A stretch of DNA of 33,127 bases from assembly GCA_030592845.1 (NCBI GenBank), contig JAUVII010000013.1:1-33127 (forward strand), written 5' to 3'. Numbering within the stretch: the first letter of the stretch is position 1; the number at the start of each line of letters is the position of its first letter. The notes under the pieces were generated by a model, which was given only the letters and a program-made list of their open reading frames with translations, searched no databases and was not told the origin of the DNA. The position numbers were made by a program, and so were the translations under genes. Of the stretch, positions 7,887 to 15,151 are shown piece by piece. Origin of the DNA: Candidatus Krumholzibacteriia bacterium (GTDB taxonomy: Bacteria > Krumholzibacteriota > Krumholzibacteriia > LZORAL124-64-63).

Positions 7887-7955
7887 AGGACAGAGAAGGC
7901 GCTGCATGGATGCAGCGCCTTCGTCCCCTTTATCGACAGTTGTTCCGTTTCCGTC
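7819..7955. repeat. 31-bp inverted repeat enclosing a 12-bp hairpin
   Basis: The left arm 7819-7849 (GACGGAAACGGG...AAAGGGG) and the right arm 7925-7955 are reverse complements at 30 of 31 positions, the exception still allowing G-U pairing. The 75-base interior contains a perfect 12-bp hairpin, AAGGCGCTGCAT (7896-7907) / ATGCAGCGCCTT (7910-7921). No open frame with protein-like sequence uses this region. It sits between two convergent genes, 14 bases from the stop of the minus-strand dehydrogenase gene. It may act as a bidirectional transcription or RNA-processing signal, or be a dispersed palindromic repeat. Confidence 0.8.
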
Positions 7956-7968
7956 TCAGGTACCCGCC

Positions 7969-9045
7969 CTAGACCTCCTGGAAGAAGTAAGGCGCCAGAC
8001 ACTGAACGATCTTGTCGTAGGTTTCCGGGTAAAGCCCCCACACCGTGGCGGCCACGGAGCTGAGCAGACTGTTGCCGTCCTGGGGCGTGAAGCAATACCC
8101 ACTGATGATTTTCCCGTCCTCCGAAACATGGATCGTATCGATGGGCATGACCGACTGGTTCAGAATGCGGCCGTTGAATCCATGATCCCTGCCGAAGGAA
8201 AACACACTGTTGGCGGTGGTCTTGTAGGTTACGGCCACCCGGTCGTCGTCGATTACCCGCTGAATGATCTCATCCCGCGTCACCGGCTTTTCCACCTTCA
8301 TGGTGAACTGGATGATGTGCATGAGCTGGCTGTTCATCTTCATGGCGCTGCTGAACAGGTTCAGGTCATACTCGGGACCCTTGGTCTGGTAGAGGTGCCA
8401 GGCGTCGCGCGCGTGGTGCGTGCCGAACCGGAGGTCCTTGTGGTTACCCACCTGGGGGCTGGGTACAAACTTGTCGTCCTGGCTGATGTCGTTGGACCGC
8501 CGCATGCAGATGAAGCGGCCTTCAGTCAGGTTTTCCGGCCCCTGATCGGCGATGCCGAACATCTTGATCAGCACCGAAAGGTTGTGGGTGTTGCAACTGA
8601 CGATCTGCAGGTACTTGTCCTTGTTGACATCCAGCACCTCGTCATTGATGCCGCGGGCGTACTGCTTGCCGAAGCCGAATTCACTCCCCTGGGCAATGAA
8701 CAGGTCGGTGTTATCCTCATACTTGCTGTACAGGCTTTCCTTCATCGCGTTGCCGCTGGGCGTGCAGTCGACCACCACCTTGGACATCTCCATGGCCTCT
8801 TCGGTGGTGTGTTCGATTTTCAGACCCATCTTTTCGAATCCGGACACCTGTTCCTTGTCCGTGACCAGGCGCGCGCCCCGGCGCAGAAGGTTCTGAACCT
8901 TGCTGCGGTCGTTCAACAACGGTGTCCGTTTGTGAAACAGGACCTCGTCGATGCCCAACTGGGCTTTGAAGTTGCAGAGCAGACCGATCAACGGCTCCCC
9001 GATGGTGCCGGTCCCGATAACGAGAACCGATTTGGACCCCATCAT
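7969..9045 (-). CDS. Type II (archaeal-like) glyceraldehyde-3-phosphate dehydrogenase homologue
   Basis: 358 aa, cytosolic. An NAD(P)-binding Rossmann motif GTGTIG (11-16) opens the protein. VVVDCTPSGNAMKESLYSKY (90-109) and the later IAQGSEF correspond to the type II GAPDH pattern DxTP-G...Y followed by QGGE. SCNTHNL (150-156) places the catalytic cysteine at C151, and GTHHARD (208-214) supplies the expected histidine. These features separate it from the common bacterial GapA type, which has a different length and SCTTN motif. It probably oxidises an aldehyde substrate, perhaps glyceraldehyde 3-phosphate, but divergence leaves another substrate possible. Start ATG 9045 has GGAG six bases upstream. 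It is the last gene of a minus-strand series behind a HAD nucleotidase (56-base gap) and a glycosyltransferase. Confidence 0.65.
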   Translation of the reverse strand: MMGSKSVLVIGTGTIGEPLIGLLCNFKAQLGIDEVLFHKRTPLLNDRSKVQNLLRRGARLVTDKEQVSGFEKMGLKIEHTTEEAMEMSKVVVDCTPSGNAMKESLYSKYEDNTDLFIAQGSEFGFGKQYARGINDEVLDVNKDKYLQIVSCNTHNLSVLIKMFGIADQGPENLTEGRFICMRRSNDISQDDKFVPSPQVGNHKDLRFGTHHARDAWHLYQTKGPEYDLNLFSSAMKMNSQLMHIIQFTMKVEKPVTRDEIIQRVIDDDRVAVTYKTTANSVFSFGRDHGFNGRILNQSVMPIDTIHVSEDGKIISGYCFTPQDGNSLLSSVAATVWGLYPETYDKIVQCLAPYFFQEV

Positions 9046-9101
9046 TTTCTTCTCCTTTTCCCCGTTGAAACCACGGTCGATTTACCAAATCAAAACCGTG
9101 A

Positions 9102-10520
9102 TCAGGTTTCAGGCAGTGCCCATCTTTCATGGGGCAGGACCTCTACAGGTCGCGCGAAGAACTTATCAGTCGGATAATTAAGGAAATTACTCACTCTGCT
9201 GGTGTAGATACAAGCAAATTCCATAAGTTGTCTGCCCAAACGGCTGGCGGCCCTTCCTTCGCGGAAAAGGGACTCCCAGTGGGGATTGAAAACCGACCGC
9301 AGATTCCTCTGGAGACGGGCCCTTTGGCCCAGCGCATCCCCCACCAGTTTGTCCAGTTCGGCGATGCGGTCATTGGTCCGGTCATCGACCGCCCGCAGGT
9401 GGTCCCGTTCCATGATCAGATCCTCCAGCTTTTCCTCCAGAACGGCCAGGGCCTGCCAGTCATCCCGCAACGGCCGCAGGGCCGCCACCTCCTCCTCCAC
9501 CTCCGGGACGATCATGGCGGTCCGCCAGCCCACGCTCTTTTTGCTGCGCAGGATGTCGCCGTAGGTATGGTCTCCGAAGTAGAGGATTTCGTCGCCGCCG
9601 CAGCCGATCATCTTTTCCAGGAAAAAGGAGTCGCCGCCCACGTAGCAGTGGCCCTTGCGGTTGGGCATCTGGGGAAAGGCCCCCTGCTCCACCGGTTCGC
9701 CATCTCCGCGGGCCACGAAAAAACCCGGTTTGCGGGAAAAGCAGACCACCAGGTCGAAAATCCCCTCCCAGGACCCCTTTTTTCCCCCGATCAGGTGATC
9801 CATGACCGCCGCGGTGTAGGACACTTCAGAATTCGTGAGCAGGAAGAGCTTTTTCCCTGCCTTGCGGTACTTGCTCAGGGTGGGCAGAAGATTGGGATCT
9901 TTCAGGAAAAAGGAATCCAGGTCGGCCGTGATCCTGGCCTTGAGGGAGCCGTCGGCGTGCAGGGTGTCCACCGCTCCGCGGATATCGTCGTAAAGGGTAT
10001 GAAAGTCCATGTCCAGCAGGCCGCGTTTGGTTTCCTTCAGATGCACCAAGGAGGCGTAAAGGCTCCCTTCGGGCAGATCAAACAGGGTGTCGAATACACG
10101 GTACCTGGTTGTTCCCAAACGGATACCGCCTCGCGGATACCGGTTCCGGCGCTCATCCCGGTCGAGGAATTTCCGTCCGTGGCGCGCCCGGGTGACATGA
10201 TTGTAGGCATCGATCTTAAGCAGGTTGCCCAGCTTTTTATCTACCACCAGCCCGCGGATGGCCGCCTCGGGTTCCCAATCGATGGAACGGATTTCCTCGG
10301 AATAACCCTTGTCCCTGATCAGGGCCTCGATGGCCATGACGAAACTCAGGTGATTGAAATTGTCGGTATTGTAGACGGCCAGGGTATGGTCCATATCGAA
10401 GCCGACCGCGGCGATGGAATCCATGCGCAGGTTGCGGTTGGTGAAAACCCGGCGGCGGGGAGGCGGATCGCTTCGCCCCGGATCCGAGCCCCGGGCGTGA
10501 GGCCTCGCTTTGCGGTTCAT
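9102..10520 (-). CDS. HAD-IG family 5'-nucleotidase (NT5C2-like)
   Basis: 472 aa. The HAD motif I is FDMDHTLAVY, with nucleophile D42 and acid/base D44. Motif II lies in LFLLTNSEVSY (225-235), and the distal motif in ILYFGDHTYGDIL (312-324). DMDHTL together with YVGGDSF...GDHTYGDI marks the purine-type cytosolic 5'-nucleotidase family, which hydrolyses IMP or GMP to nucleosides; the actual substrate is untested. A helical C-terminal region (about 345-430) is typical. The start at 10520 is supported by GGAG six bases upstream and gives an Arg/Pro-rich N-terminal tail of about 30 residues before the fold. Gaps of 44 and 56 bases to its neighbours suggest co-transcription. Confidence 0.88.
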   Translation of the reverse strand: MNRKARPHARGSDPGRSDPPPRRRVFTNRNLRMDSIAAVGFDMDHTLAVYNTDNFNHLSFVMAIEALIRDKGYSEEIRSIDWEPEAAIRGLVVDKKLGNLLKIDAYNHVTRARHGRKFLDRDERRNRYPRGGIRLGTTRYRVFDTLFDLPEGSLYASLVHLKETKRGLLDMDFHTLYDDIRGAVDTLHADGSLKARITADLDSFFLKDPNLLPTLSKYRKAGKKLFLLTNSEVSYTAAVMDHLIGGKKGSWEGIFDLVVCFSRKPGFFVARGDGEPVEQGAFPQMPNRKGHCYVGGDSFFLEKMIGCGGDEILYFGDHTYGDILRSKKSVGWRTAMIVPEVEEEVAALRPLRDDWQALAVLEEKLEDLIMERDHLRAVDDRTNDRIAELDKLVGDALGQRARLQRNLRSVFNPHWESLFREGRAASRLGRQLMEFACIYTSRVSNFLNYPTDKFFARPVEVLPHERWALPET

Positions 10521-10564
10521 GAAAATCTCCTGCCAGAATCAGCGGGCCCCGGTGACGGACAAAA

Positions 10565-11944
10565 CTATTGGGACACCAGGACGCCGGAAAGAACAGCCGG
10601 GTGCTCGGGGAACTTCTCCACGACCTTGCACCACCAACTGGAGGCGTTGTCCTGGAAATCCATCTGCCTCATGAGATCGCATCCGCGGATCCAGGCCCGG
10701 TGGTTGCCTTCGTTTTCGGTCACGGTGCGCAGATAGAGTTTGAGAGCCCGTTTGCTGTCGCCGGCGAACCGGGAACATTCGGCGAGACCCAACCAACCGC
10801 AGGAGTAGTTGGGATCCAGACTCAGGGCCTTTTCGAAGAGGCCCACCGCGTCGGTCACCTTTCCCTCCAACAGGGCCAGCTCGCCCAGATAACGCAGAGG
10901 ATACAGCTTACGCGCACGGCTGTCCACGGGCGTTCCGGTGGTTACGGCTTTGGCCCGCAGGATCCGTTTCAGTTCCCGCCGTGCGCCCGCGATGACCTTT
11001 CCGCGGGCAGTCCTGCCCCGGGGGCCGTCCGTTCTGTGCAACCGGGCGCAATCCACGGCCACTGTCTGGAGGACTATCAAAGGATGGTCGGGAAAAATCT
11101 CACGCATTCTTTCAATTTTCGCTCCGGCTTCGGCCACCTCGCCGGCAGCCAACAGGCTCGAGGTAATTTTGGCGCCGAGATCCGGCAGCCAGGTCAACGT
11201 CGCCTGATGAGCGGGATCCAGATGGCCCACCTTTTCCCAGGCGGCGCGCAGATGGACCAGGGCCGCCCCCAGACCCGCCACCGGCAGAACCTCGCCATCA
11301 AGCAGGGACAGCCCTTCGCAAGCCAGACGGTACGGGAAGTACGGTTCACCCGAATGGAGTTCCAGGGCCTTGCGCAGAATCCGCTGGTTGCGCTCCCGCC
11401 GGGTCGCCCGGCGGGCGGAATCATTGCATTCATGCACCACCGCCATGTTCGCATCGAGGATCAAGAGGTTTTCCCGGTTCGCCCATTCCGTAAGGGACGG
11501 CGCGAGGCGCTCATGGATGGGATACCGGTACCGGACTTCCGGCACATTGCGGAACAACCGGACCCGGCTGGTCATGGAGGAATCCTTGCCCGCGCCCTGG
11601 CCGGCCATTCGAAGCCGGTAGCCGGCGGCCGCCGGATCATGCAGCAGCCGCTGAAACTCCACGGGGCGGACCGGTTCCAGAAACTCATCGGCATCCAGGA
11701 CAAGAACCCACTGGCTGGTGGCCTGGTCCAGGGCGGCGTTGCGGGCGGCCGCGAAATCGTCTTCCCAGGGCACGTCGAAGACTTTGGCGCCATACCCTTC
11801 GGCGATGATACGGGTATTGTCGAGGGAACCGGTATCGACCACGATAACTTCGTCCACCAGGGCCAATACCGATTTGATGGCCATACCGATGGTAGCTTCT
11901 TCATCCCGGGCTATCAGGCATAAACTGACGGTGTTGCGTTTCAT
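10565..11944 (-). CDS. Family 2 glycosyltransferase with C-terminal TPR-like region
   Basis: About 459 aa from the ATG at 11944. The N-terminus is a GT-A fold of the GT2 family: VSLCLIARDEEATIGMAIKSV (6-26), VDEVIVVDTGSLDNT (30-44), and the metal/nucleotide site LVLDADEFL (81-89). The region from about 90 to 190 resembles the SPBc2-type GT2 enzymes that carry TPRs. The C-terminal part (about 330-440) has TPR motifs such as ALLEGKVTDAVGLFEKALSLDPN. It would transfer a sugar from a nucleotide donor to a surface polymer, lipid or protein; the acceptor is unknown. An in-frame GTG at 11992 would add 16 residues, but the shorter start gives the usual family N-terminus. It is the first gene of the minus-strand set ending at 7969. 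Confidence 0.85.
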   Translation of the reverse strand: MKRNTVSLCLIARDEEATIGMAIKSVLALVDEVIVVDTGSLDNTRIIAEGYGAKVFDVPWEDDFAAARNAALDQATSQWVLVLDADEFLEPVRPVEFQRLLHDPAAAGYRLRMAGQGAGKDSSMTSRVRLFRNVPEVRYRYPIHERLAPSLTEWANRENLLILDANMAVVHECNDSARRATRRERNQRILRKALELHSGEPYFPYRLACEGLSLLDGEVLPVAGLGAALVHLRAAWEKVGHLDPAHQATLTWLPDLGAKITSSLLAAGEVAEAGAKIERMREIFPDHPLIVLQTVAVDCARLHRTDGPRGRTARGKVIAGARRELKRILRAKAVTTGTPVDSRARKLYPLRYLGELALLEGKVTDAVGLFEKALSLDPNYSCGWLGLAECSRFAGDSKRALKLYLRTVTENEGNHRAWIRGCDLMRQMDFQDNASSWWCKVVEKFPEHPAVLSGVLVSQ

Positions 11945-12089
11945 TGAGCGGGGTTCATTCCTTGTGGACAATGGTACACGGATGCCTCCCACCCATTATC
12001 GACCGTCCCGGCTACGGGTTTACCCCTGTAATTGGGTTTTATCGGGTTACCGGGTTGCCAAACGCATTGTCCTGCGCCAATATATCAAA

Positions 12090-12653
12090 ATGATGATCGA
12101 CAATGATTCCACCATCGGCAACCACCAGCTACCCCTACCCGGGGCCGGGACCTTTTCCGCCTCCCCGGACGGCCGAATGCCCGCTTTCGCGATCCTGGAC
12201 AACATTCGCAGCGTCTGGAATGTGGGATCCATTTTCCGCACCGCCGATGCCGTGGCCCTGGGCGGATTGTATCTGTGCGGCATGACGGCCACACCCCCGC
12301 GCCCCGATATCGAAAAGACCGCCCTGGGAGCCACCAGAAGTGTTCCCTGGGATTACTGGGCCGACTCGGTGGCCGCCGCGCGTCACCTGAAGGAAAAGGG
12401 CCTGCCCCTGATCGCCCTCGAACAAAGCGAACGTTCGGTCAGTTGGGACAGTTTCGACTTTCCCTTTCCCCACTGTTTCATCGTGGGCCATGAAGTGAAC
12501 GGGGTGAACGAGGAATTACTGGACCTGGTGGATCATGTGGTGGAAATTCCGATGGCGGGCATCAAACACTCGCTCAACGTGGCAGTCAGCTTCGGAGTGC
12601 TGGCCTTTGAGATCCGCAGGCGATTCATGCAGGCATCCGGTGGTAATGGATGA
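12090..12653 (+). CDS. SpoU/TrmH-family RNA 2'-O-methyltransferase
   Basis: About 187 aa, SPOUT fold. Motif 1 is ILDNIRSVWNVGSIFRTADA, with the essential Asn and Arg. Motif 2 is FIVGHEVNGV, and motif 3 is VEIPMAGIKHSLNVAVSFGVLAFEI; together they form the knotted SAM site. GMTATPPRPDIEKTALGA is typical of this subgroup. It methylates a ribose 2'-OH in tRNA or rRNA; the target cannot be read from sequence. The start is uncertain: ATG 12090 and ATG 12093 have no Shine-Dalgarno, and the frame stays open far upstream through non-conserved sequence. Its TGA overlaps the ATG of the squalene/phytoene synthase gene (ATGA at 12650-12653). Confidence 0.88.
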   Translation: MMIDNDSTIGNHQLPLPGAGTFSASPDGRMPAFAILDNIRSVWNVGSIFRTADAVALGGLYLCGMTATPPRPDIEKTALGATRSVPWDYWADSVAAARHLKEKGLPLIALEQSERSVSWDSFDFPFPHCFIVGHEVNGVNEELLDLVDHVVEIPMAGIKHSLNVAVSFGVLAFEIRRRFMQASGGNG

Positions 12654-13660
12654 TGATGAACCGAGACGAACTCCAGGTGTGGCTGAACCGGACCTCCCGG
12701 ACCTTCGCCCTGACCATCGGAATGCTGAAGGAGCCCTTTCGCACCTATGCCGCGGCCGCCTACCTTCTATGCCGCGTCGCCGATACGGTTGAGGACAGCG
12801 AAACCCTGTCCTCCCGGGAAAAATGCGCATTCCTGAAGGATTTCACCGGCAGGCTCGGCGGTTCAGGCAGTCCTGACTCCAACTGCGGTGCCGACCTTTT
12901 CTCAGCACCGGCAACCTGGGATGAACAGCTGACTTTTCACGAGCCCGGAATCCTGGCCCTGGTCCGGTCGTTTCCCGTTCCCATCCACGACATCATTTTC
13001 AGGTATGTGGCGGAGATGGCCACGGGCATGGCCCTGTTCCTGGAACAGAAGGACGAACACGGGTCCCTCCATTTCCAATCGGATGAACAGCTGGATCGAT
13101 ACTGTTACTACGTGGCCGGAACCGTGGGACTGATGATGAACGGTTTGTTCGCCGCCATCGGGGGGACCGACAGATCCGCCGCCGGTGAAGTGGCCGTTGA
13201 CCTGGGGATCGGCCTGCAACTGACCAATATCGTCAAGGATATCCGGAAGGATCGCCTCCGCGGCATCCACTATTGCCCTGCGGGACCCAGCCCCCATTGG
13301 CCCGGCCCGGAGACGGTCCAGCCCGAGGATGATCCCAGCTGGAAAATTCGCTCCCTGGCCGGCGCCGCCATTTCGCATCTGGCCGGCGGGAAGGAATATC
13401 TCCTGAGCCTGGATTCGAACCTGGAGCAGTACAAGTTTTTCTGTATCACCAACTACCTGATGGCCTGGAAAACCCTGGAAACCTGCCTCAGGAATCCCCT
13501 GCGGACCGCCGCCAACGGAGGGGTCGGGATTTCCAGGTCCAGCGTCTACTTCACCCTCCTGGAAAGCCGCGGTTGCGTCGTTTCAAACCGTTTGCTGAAC
13601 TGGCGTGTAGACCGCCTGCGCCAAAGCTGCACCAGTCTGGTGCTCGCCACCGACCGGTAA
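12650..13660 (+). CDS. Squalene/phytoene synthase family protein, closest in motif to ERG9-type squalene synthase
   Basis: 336 aa. The opening TSRTFALTI (15-23) and the first aspartate-rich motif RVADTVEDS (42-50) are followed by YCYYVAGTVGLMM (151-163), close to the YCHYVAGLVG signature of squalene synthase. The second aspartate motif is LGIGLQLTNIVKDIRKD (185-201). All Mg-diphosphate ligands are intact, so head-to-head condensation of two prenyl diphosphates (farnesyl to squalene, or geranylgeranyl to phytoene) is likely. The motifs favour squalene. ATG 12650 overlaps the methylase stop as ATGA; further in-frame ATGs at 12653 and 12656 are alternatives. No hopanoid, sterol or carotenoid gene is adjacent. 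Confidence 0.88.
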   Translation: MMMNRDELQVWLNRTSRTFALTIGMLKEPFRTYAAAAYLLCRVADTVEDSETLSSREKCAFLKDFTGRLGGSGSPDSNCGADLFSAPATWDEQLTFHEPGILALVRSFPVPIHDIIFRYVAEMATGMALFLEQKDEHGSLHFQSDEQLDRYCYYVAGTVGLMMNGLFAAIGGTDRSAAGEVAVDLGIGLQLTNIVKDIRKDRLRGIHYCPAGPSPHWPGPETVQPEDDPSWKIRSLAGAAISHLAGGKEYLLSLDSNLEQYKFFCITNYLMAWKTLETCLRNPLRTAANGGVGISRSSVYFTLLESRGCVVSNRLLNWRVDRLRQSCTSLVLATDR

Positions 13661-13682
13661 GGCCCTCCACACGACTTAAGAT

Positions 13683-14774
13683 CTAGAGCTGGATACGGCG
13701 GCGGCGGGAAATCTCACCGGAAAACGACGCCCTCAAAGACGCGAACTCGGCCAGCACCTGGTCCACGAGTTGGGTCTTTTCCTTCAGGGGAAGAAAAGCC
13801 GACTTGAACCCGTTCATCACCAGTCCGAGAACCTCGTCCTCGCTCAACCCGTAATTTTCCACGGCCAGCCGGTACTCGTTGGTCACGGTGGTGCCGGAGA
13901 CCAGTCGGTTGTCGGTGTTGAGGGTGACCCGCAACCCCTCCTCCATGAACCGGCGGATGGGATGGCTCTGGTAATCGGGTATGGCTTTGGTCTGGAGGTT
14001 GCTGGCCAGGCAGATTTCCACAGGAATCCGGTGATCGTTGACCCAGTTCATCAGATCGGTGTCCTCGATCAGATGGGTCCCGTGTCCGATCCGGCGGGCG
14101 CGGCAGTAGTGCAGGGCCTGGTGGATGGAAGGAGCGCCGAACGCCTCGCCGGCATGAATGGTGATATTGATGTTGTGGTTCAGGACTTTCTGGAAGGCGG
14201 CGATATGATCCTTGGCCGGATAATCCTTTTCCGCGCCCGCCAGATCGAACCCCACCACACCGCGCCCTTTCCAGCGTACGGCCAGATCCGCCAGTTCCAG
14301 GGAGGATTCGGCGGAGATATGACGGATACCACAGATGATCTGTCCGCAGACGATGCCATACTGCCGCCGGGCCAGATCGAGTCCCTTCTGGACGGCAGCC
14401 ACGGTGCTGTCGTAATCGAGACCCTTCTGGGTATGCAGCAATGGAGAGTAGCGCACCTCCATGTAGCGGACGTTTTCCCGGTGGGCGTCCTCGGCCAGTT
14501 CATAGGCGATCCGGGTCAACTCGTCGGCCGTCTGCATGAGTTGCAGGGTAATGTCGAAAACGCGCAGGTAATCCACCAGGCTTTCACAATCATCGGGCAC
14601 CTGGCAGACGGCCCGCACATCCTCATCCGTCTTGAAATCGAATCCCAGGTCGTGGACGGCAGCCAGTTCCCTGACGGTACCCAGGCGAAGGGAGCCATCA
14701 AGATGGACATGAAGATCGGTCTTGGGCAGAGAGTGTAGAAAATCAAGGCTGGGCGCGGTATTGATTGTGCTCAT
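13683..14774 (-). CDS. add: Adenosine deaminase
   Basis: 363 aa, full family length. The metal-dependent hydrolase motifs are complete: TDLHVHLDGSLR with zinc ligands H22 and H24, NITIHAGEAFG with H207 and the proton shuttle E210, RIGHGTHL with H231, and VTLNTDNRLVSGT with zinc ligand D288. ICLASNLQTKAI matches the conserved substrate-loop region. It converts adenosine to inosine plus ammonia in purine salvage. It converges on the squalene synthase gene with a 22-base gap. The start lacks a strong Shine-Dalgarno but gives the normal N-terminus; the ATG overlaps the TGA of a small upstream frame as ATGA. Confidence 0.93.
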   Translation of the reverse strand: MSTINTAPSLDFLHSLPKTDLHVHLDGSLRLGTVRELAAVHDLGFDFKTDEDVRAVCQVPDDCESLVDYLRVFDITLQLMQTADELTRIAYELAEDAHRENVRYMEVRYSPLLHTQKGLDYDSTVAAVQKGLDLARRQYGIVCGQIICGIRHISAESSLELADLAVRWKGRGVVGFDLAGAEKDYPAKDHIAAFQKVLNHNINITIHAGEAFGAPSIHQALHYCRARRIGHGTHLIEDTDLMNWVNDHRIPVEICLASNLQTKAIPDYQSHPIRRFMEEGLRVTLNTDNRLVSGTTVTNEYRLAVENYGLSEDEVLGLVMNGFKSAFLPLKEKTQLVDQVLAEFASLRASFSGEISRRRRIQL

Positions 14775-14980
14775 TGAAATCCAAACTCACTGAAATTCAG
14801 GCAGGTAAAGGGCAAAAAATTATCGATGCGGGCGAAGAGCGAATCTCCAGCGTTCAGAAGGCGACTCATTTCCCCTGAGGCGTTCAATTCAACTTCGAAT
14901 TCTCCGTGGACGTCCAGCCAAGACCTCCCCGAAAACCCGCATCGAAAAAGGGTGATGGCACCTGGTAAGCGAAAGATCAC
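14771..14980 (-). CDS. Possible small leader-type ORF upstream of add (69 aa)
   Basis: A GTG-started frame of 69 codons ends in a TGA that overlaps the add ATG (ATGA at 14771-14774), the layout expected for translational coupling. The product has no recognised domain, signal peptide or membrane helix, and the base composition is lower in GC than the neighbours. A weak AGG lies just before the GTG. It could be a real small protein, a coupling leader, or chance. The surrounding 14775-15086 stretch shows nothing else I can name. Confidence 0.2.
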   Translation of the reverse strand: MIFRLPGAITLFRCGFSGRSWLDVHGEFEVELNASGEMSRLLNAGDSLFARIDNFLPFTCLNFSEFGFQ

Positions 14981-15086
14981 CTACCTCTGACCATCTGACT
15001 GTTAGTATACCTAATTCAAAGGCCTGATTGCAAGCAGGTTATAATTTTTTTTCCTGTTGCCCCCAAATAACCTGCCTCAATGGAGA

Positions 15087-15116
15087 TTGGACAAGCCCTA
15101 CCCCAAACTGTATATT
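15087..15116 (+). promoter_or_regulatory. Predicted promoter of the outer-membrane barrel gene
   Basis: TTGGAC (15087-15092), an 18-base spacer and TATATT (15111-15116). The implied transcription start near 15123 gives a leader of about 29 bases before the ATG at 15152, which supports that start codon. Confidence 0.55.
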
Positions 15117-15151
15117 CTTCAGACTACCCCAGCCTGTTTTTGGAGCCATTC

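Noticed and set aside
7735-9177. Plus-strand frame covering the palindromic block and the GAPDH-like gene
   Set aside because: It runs through the long inverted repeat and is antisense to a recognisable dehydrogenase; no domain or ribosome site supports it.
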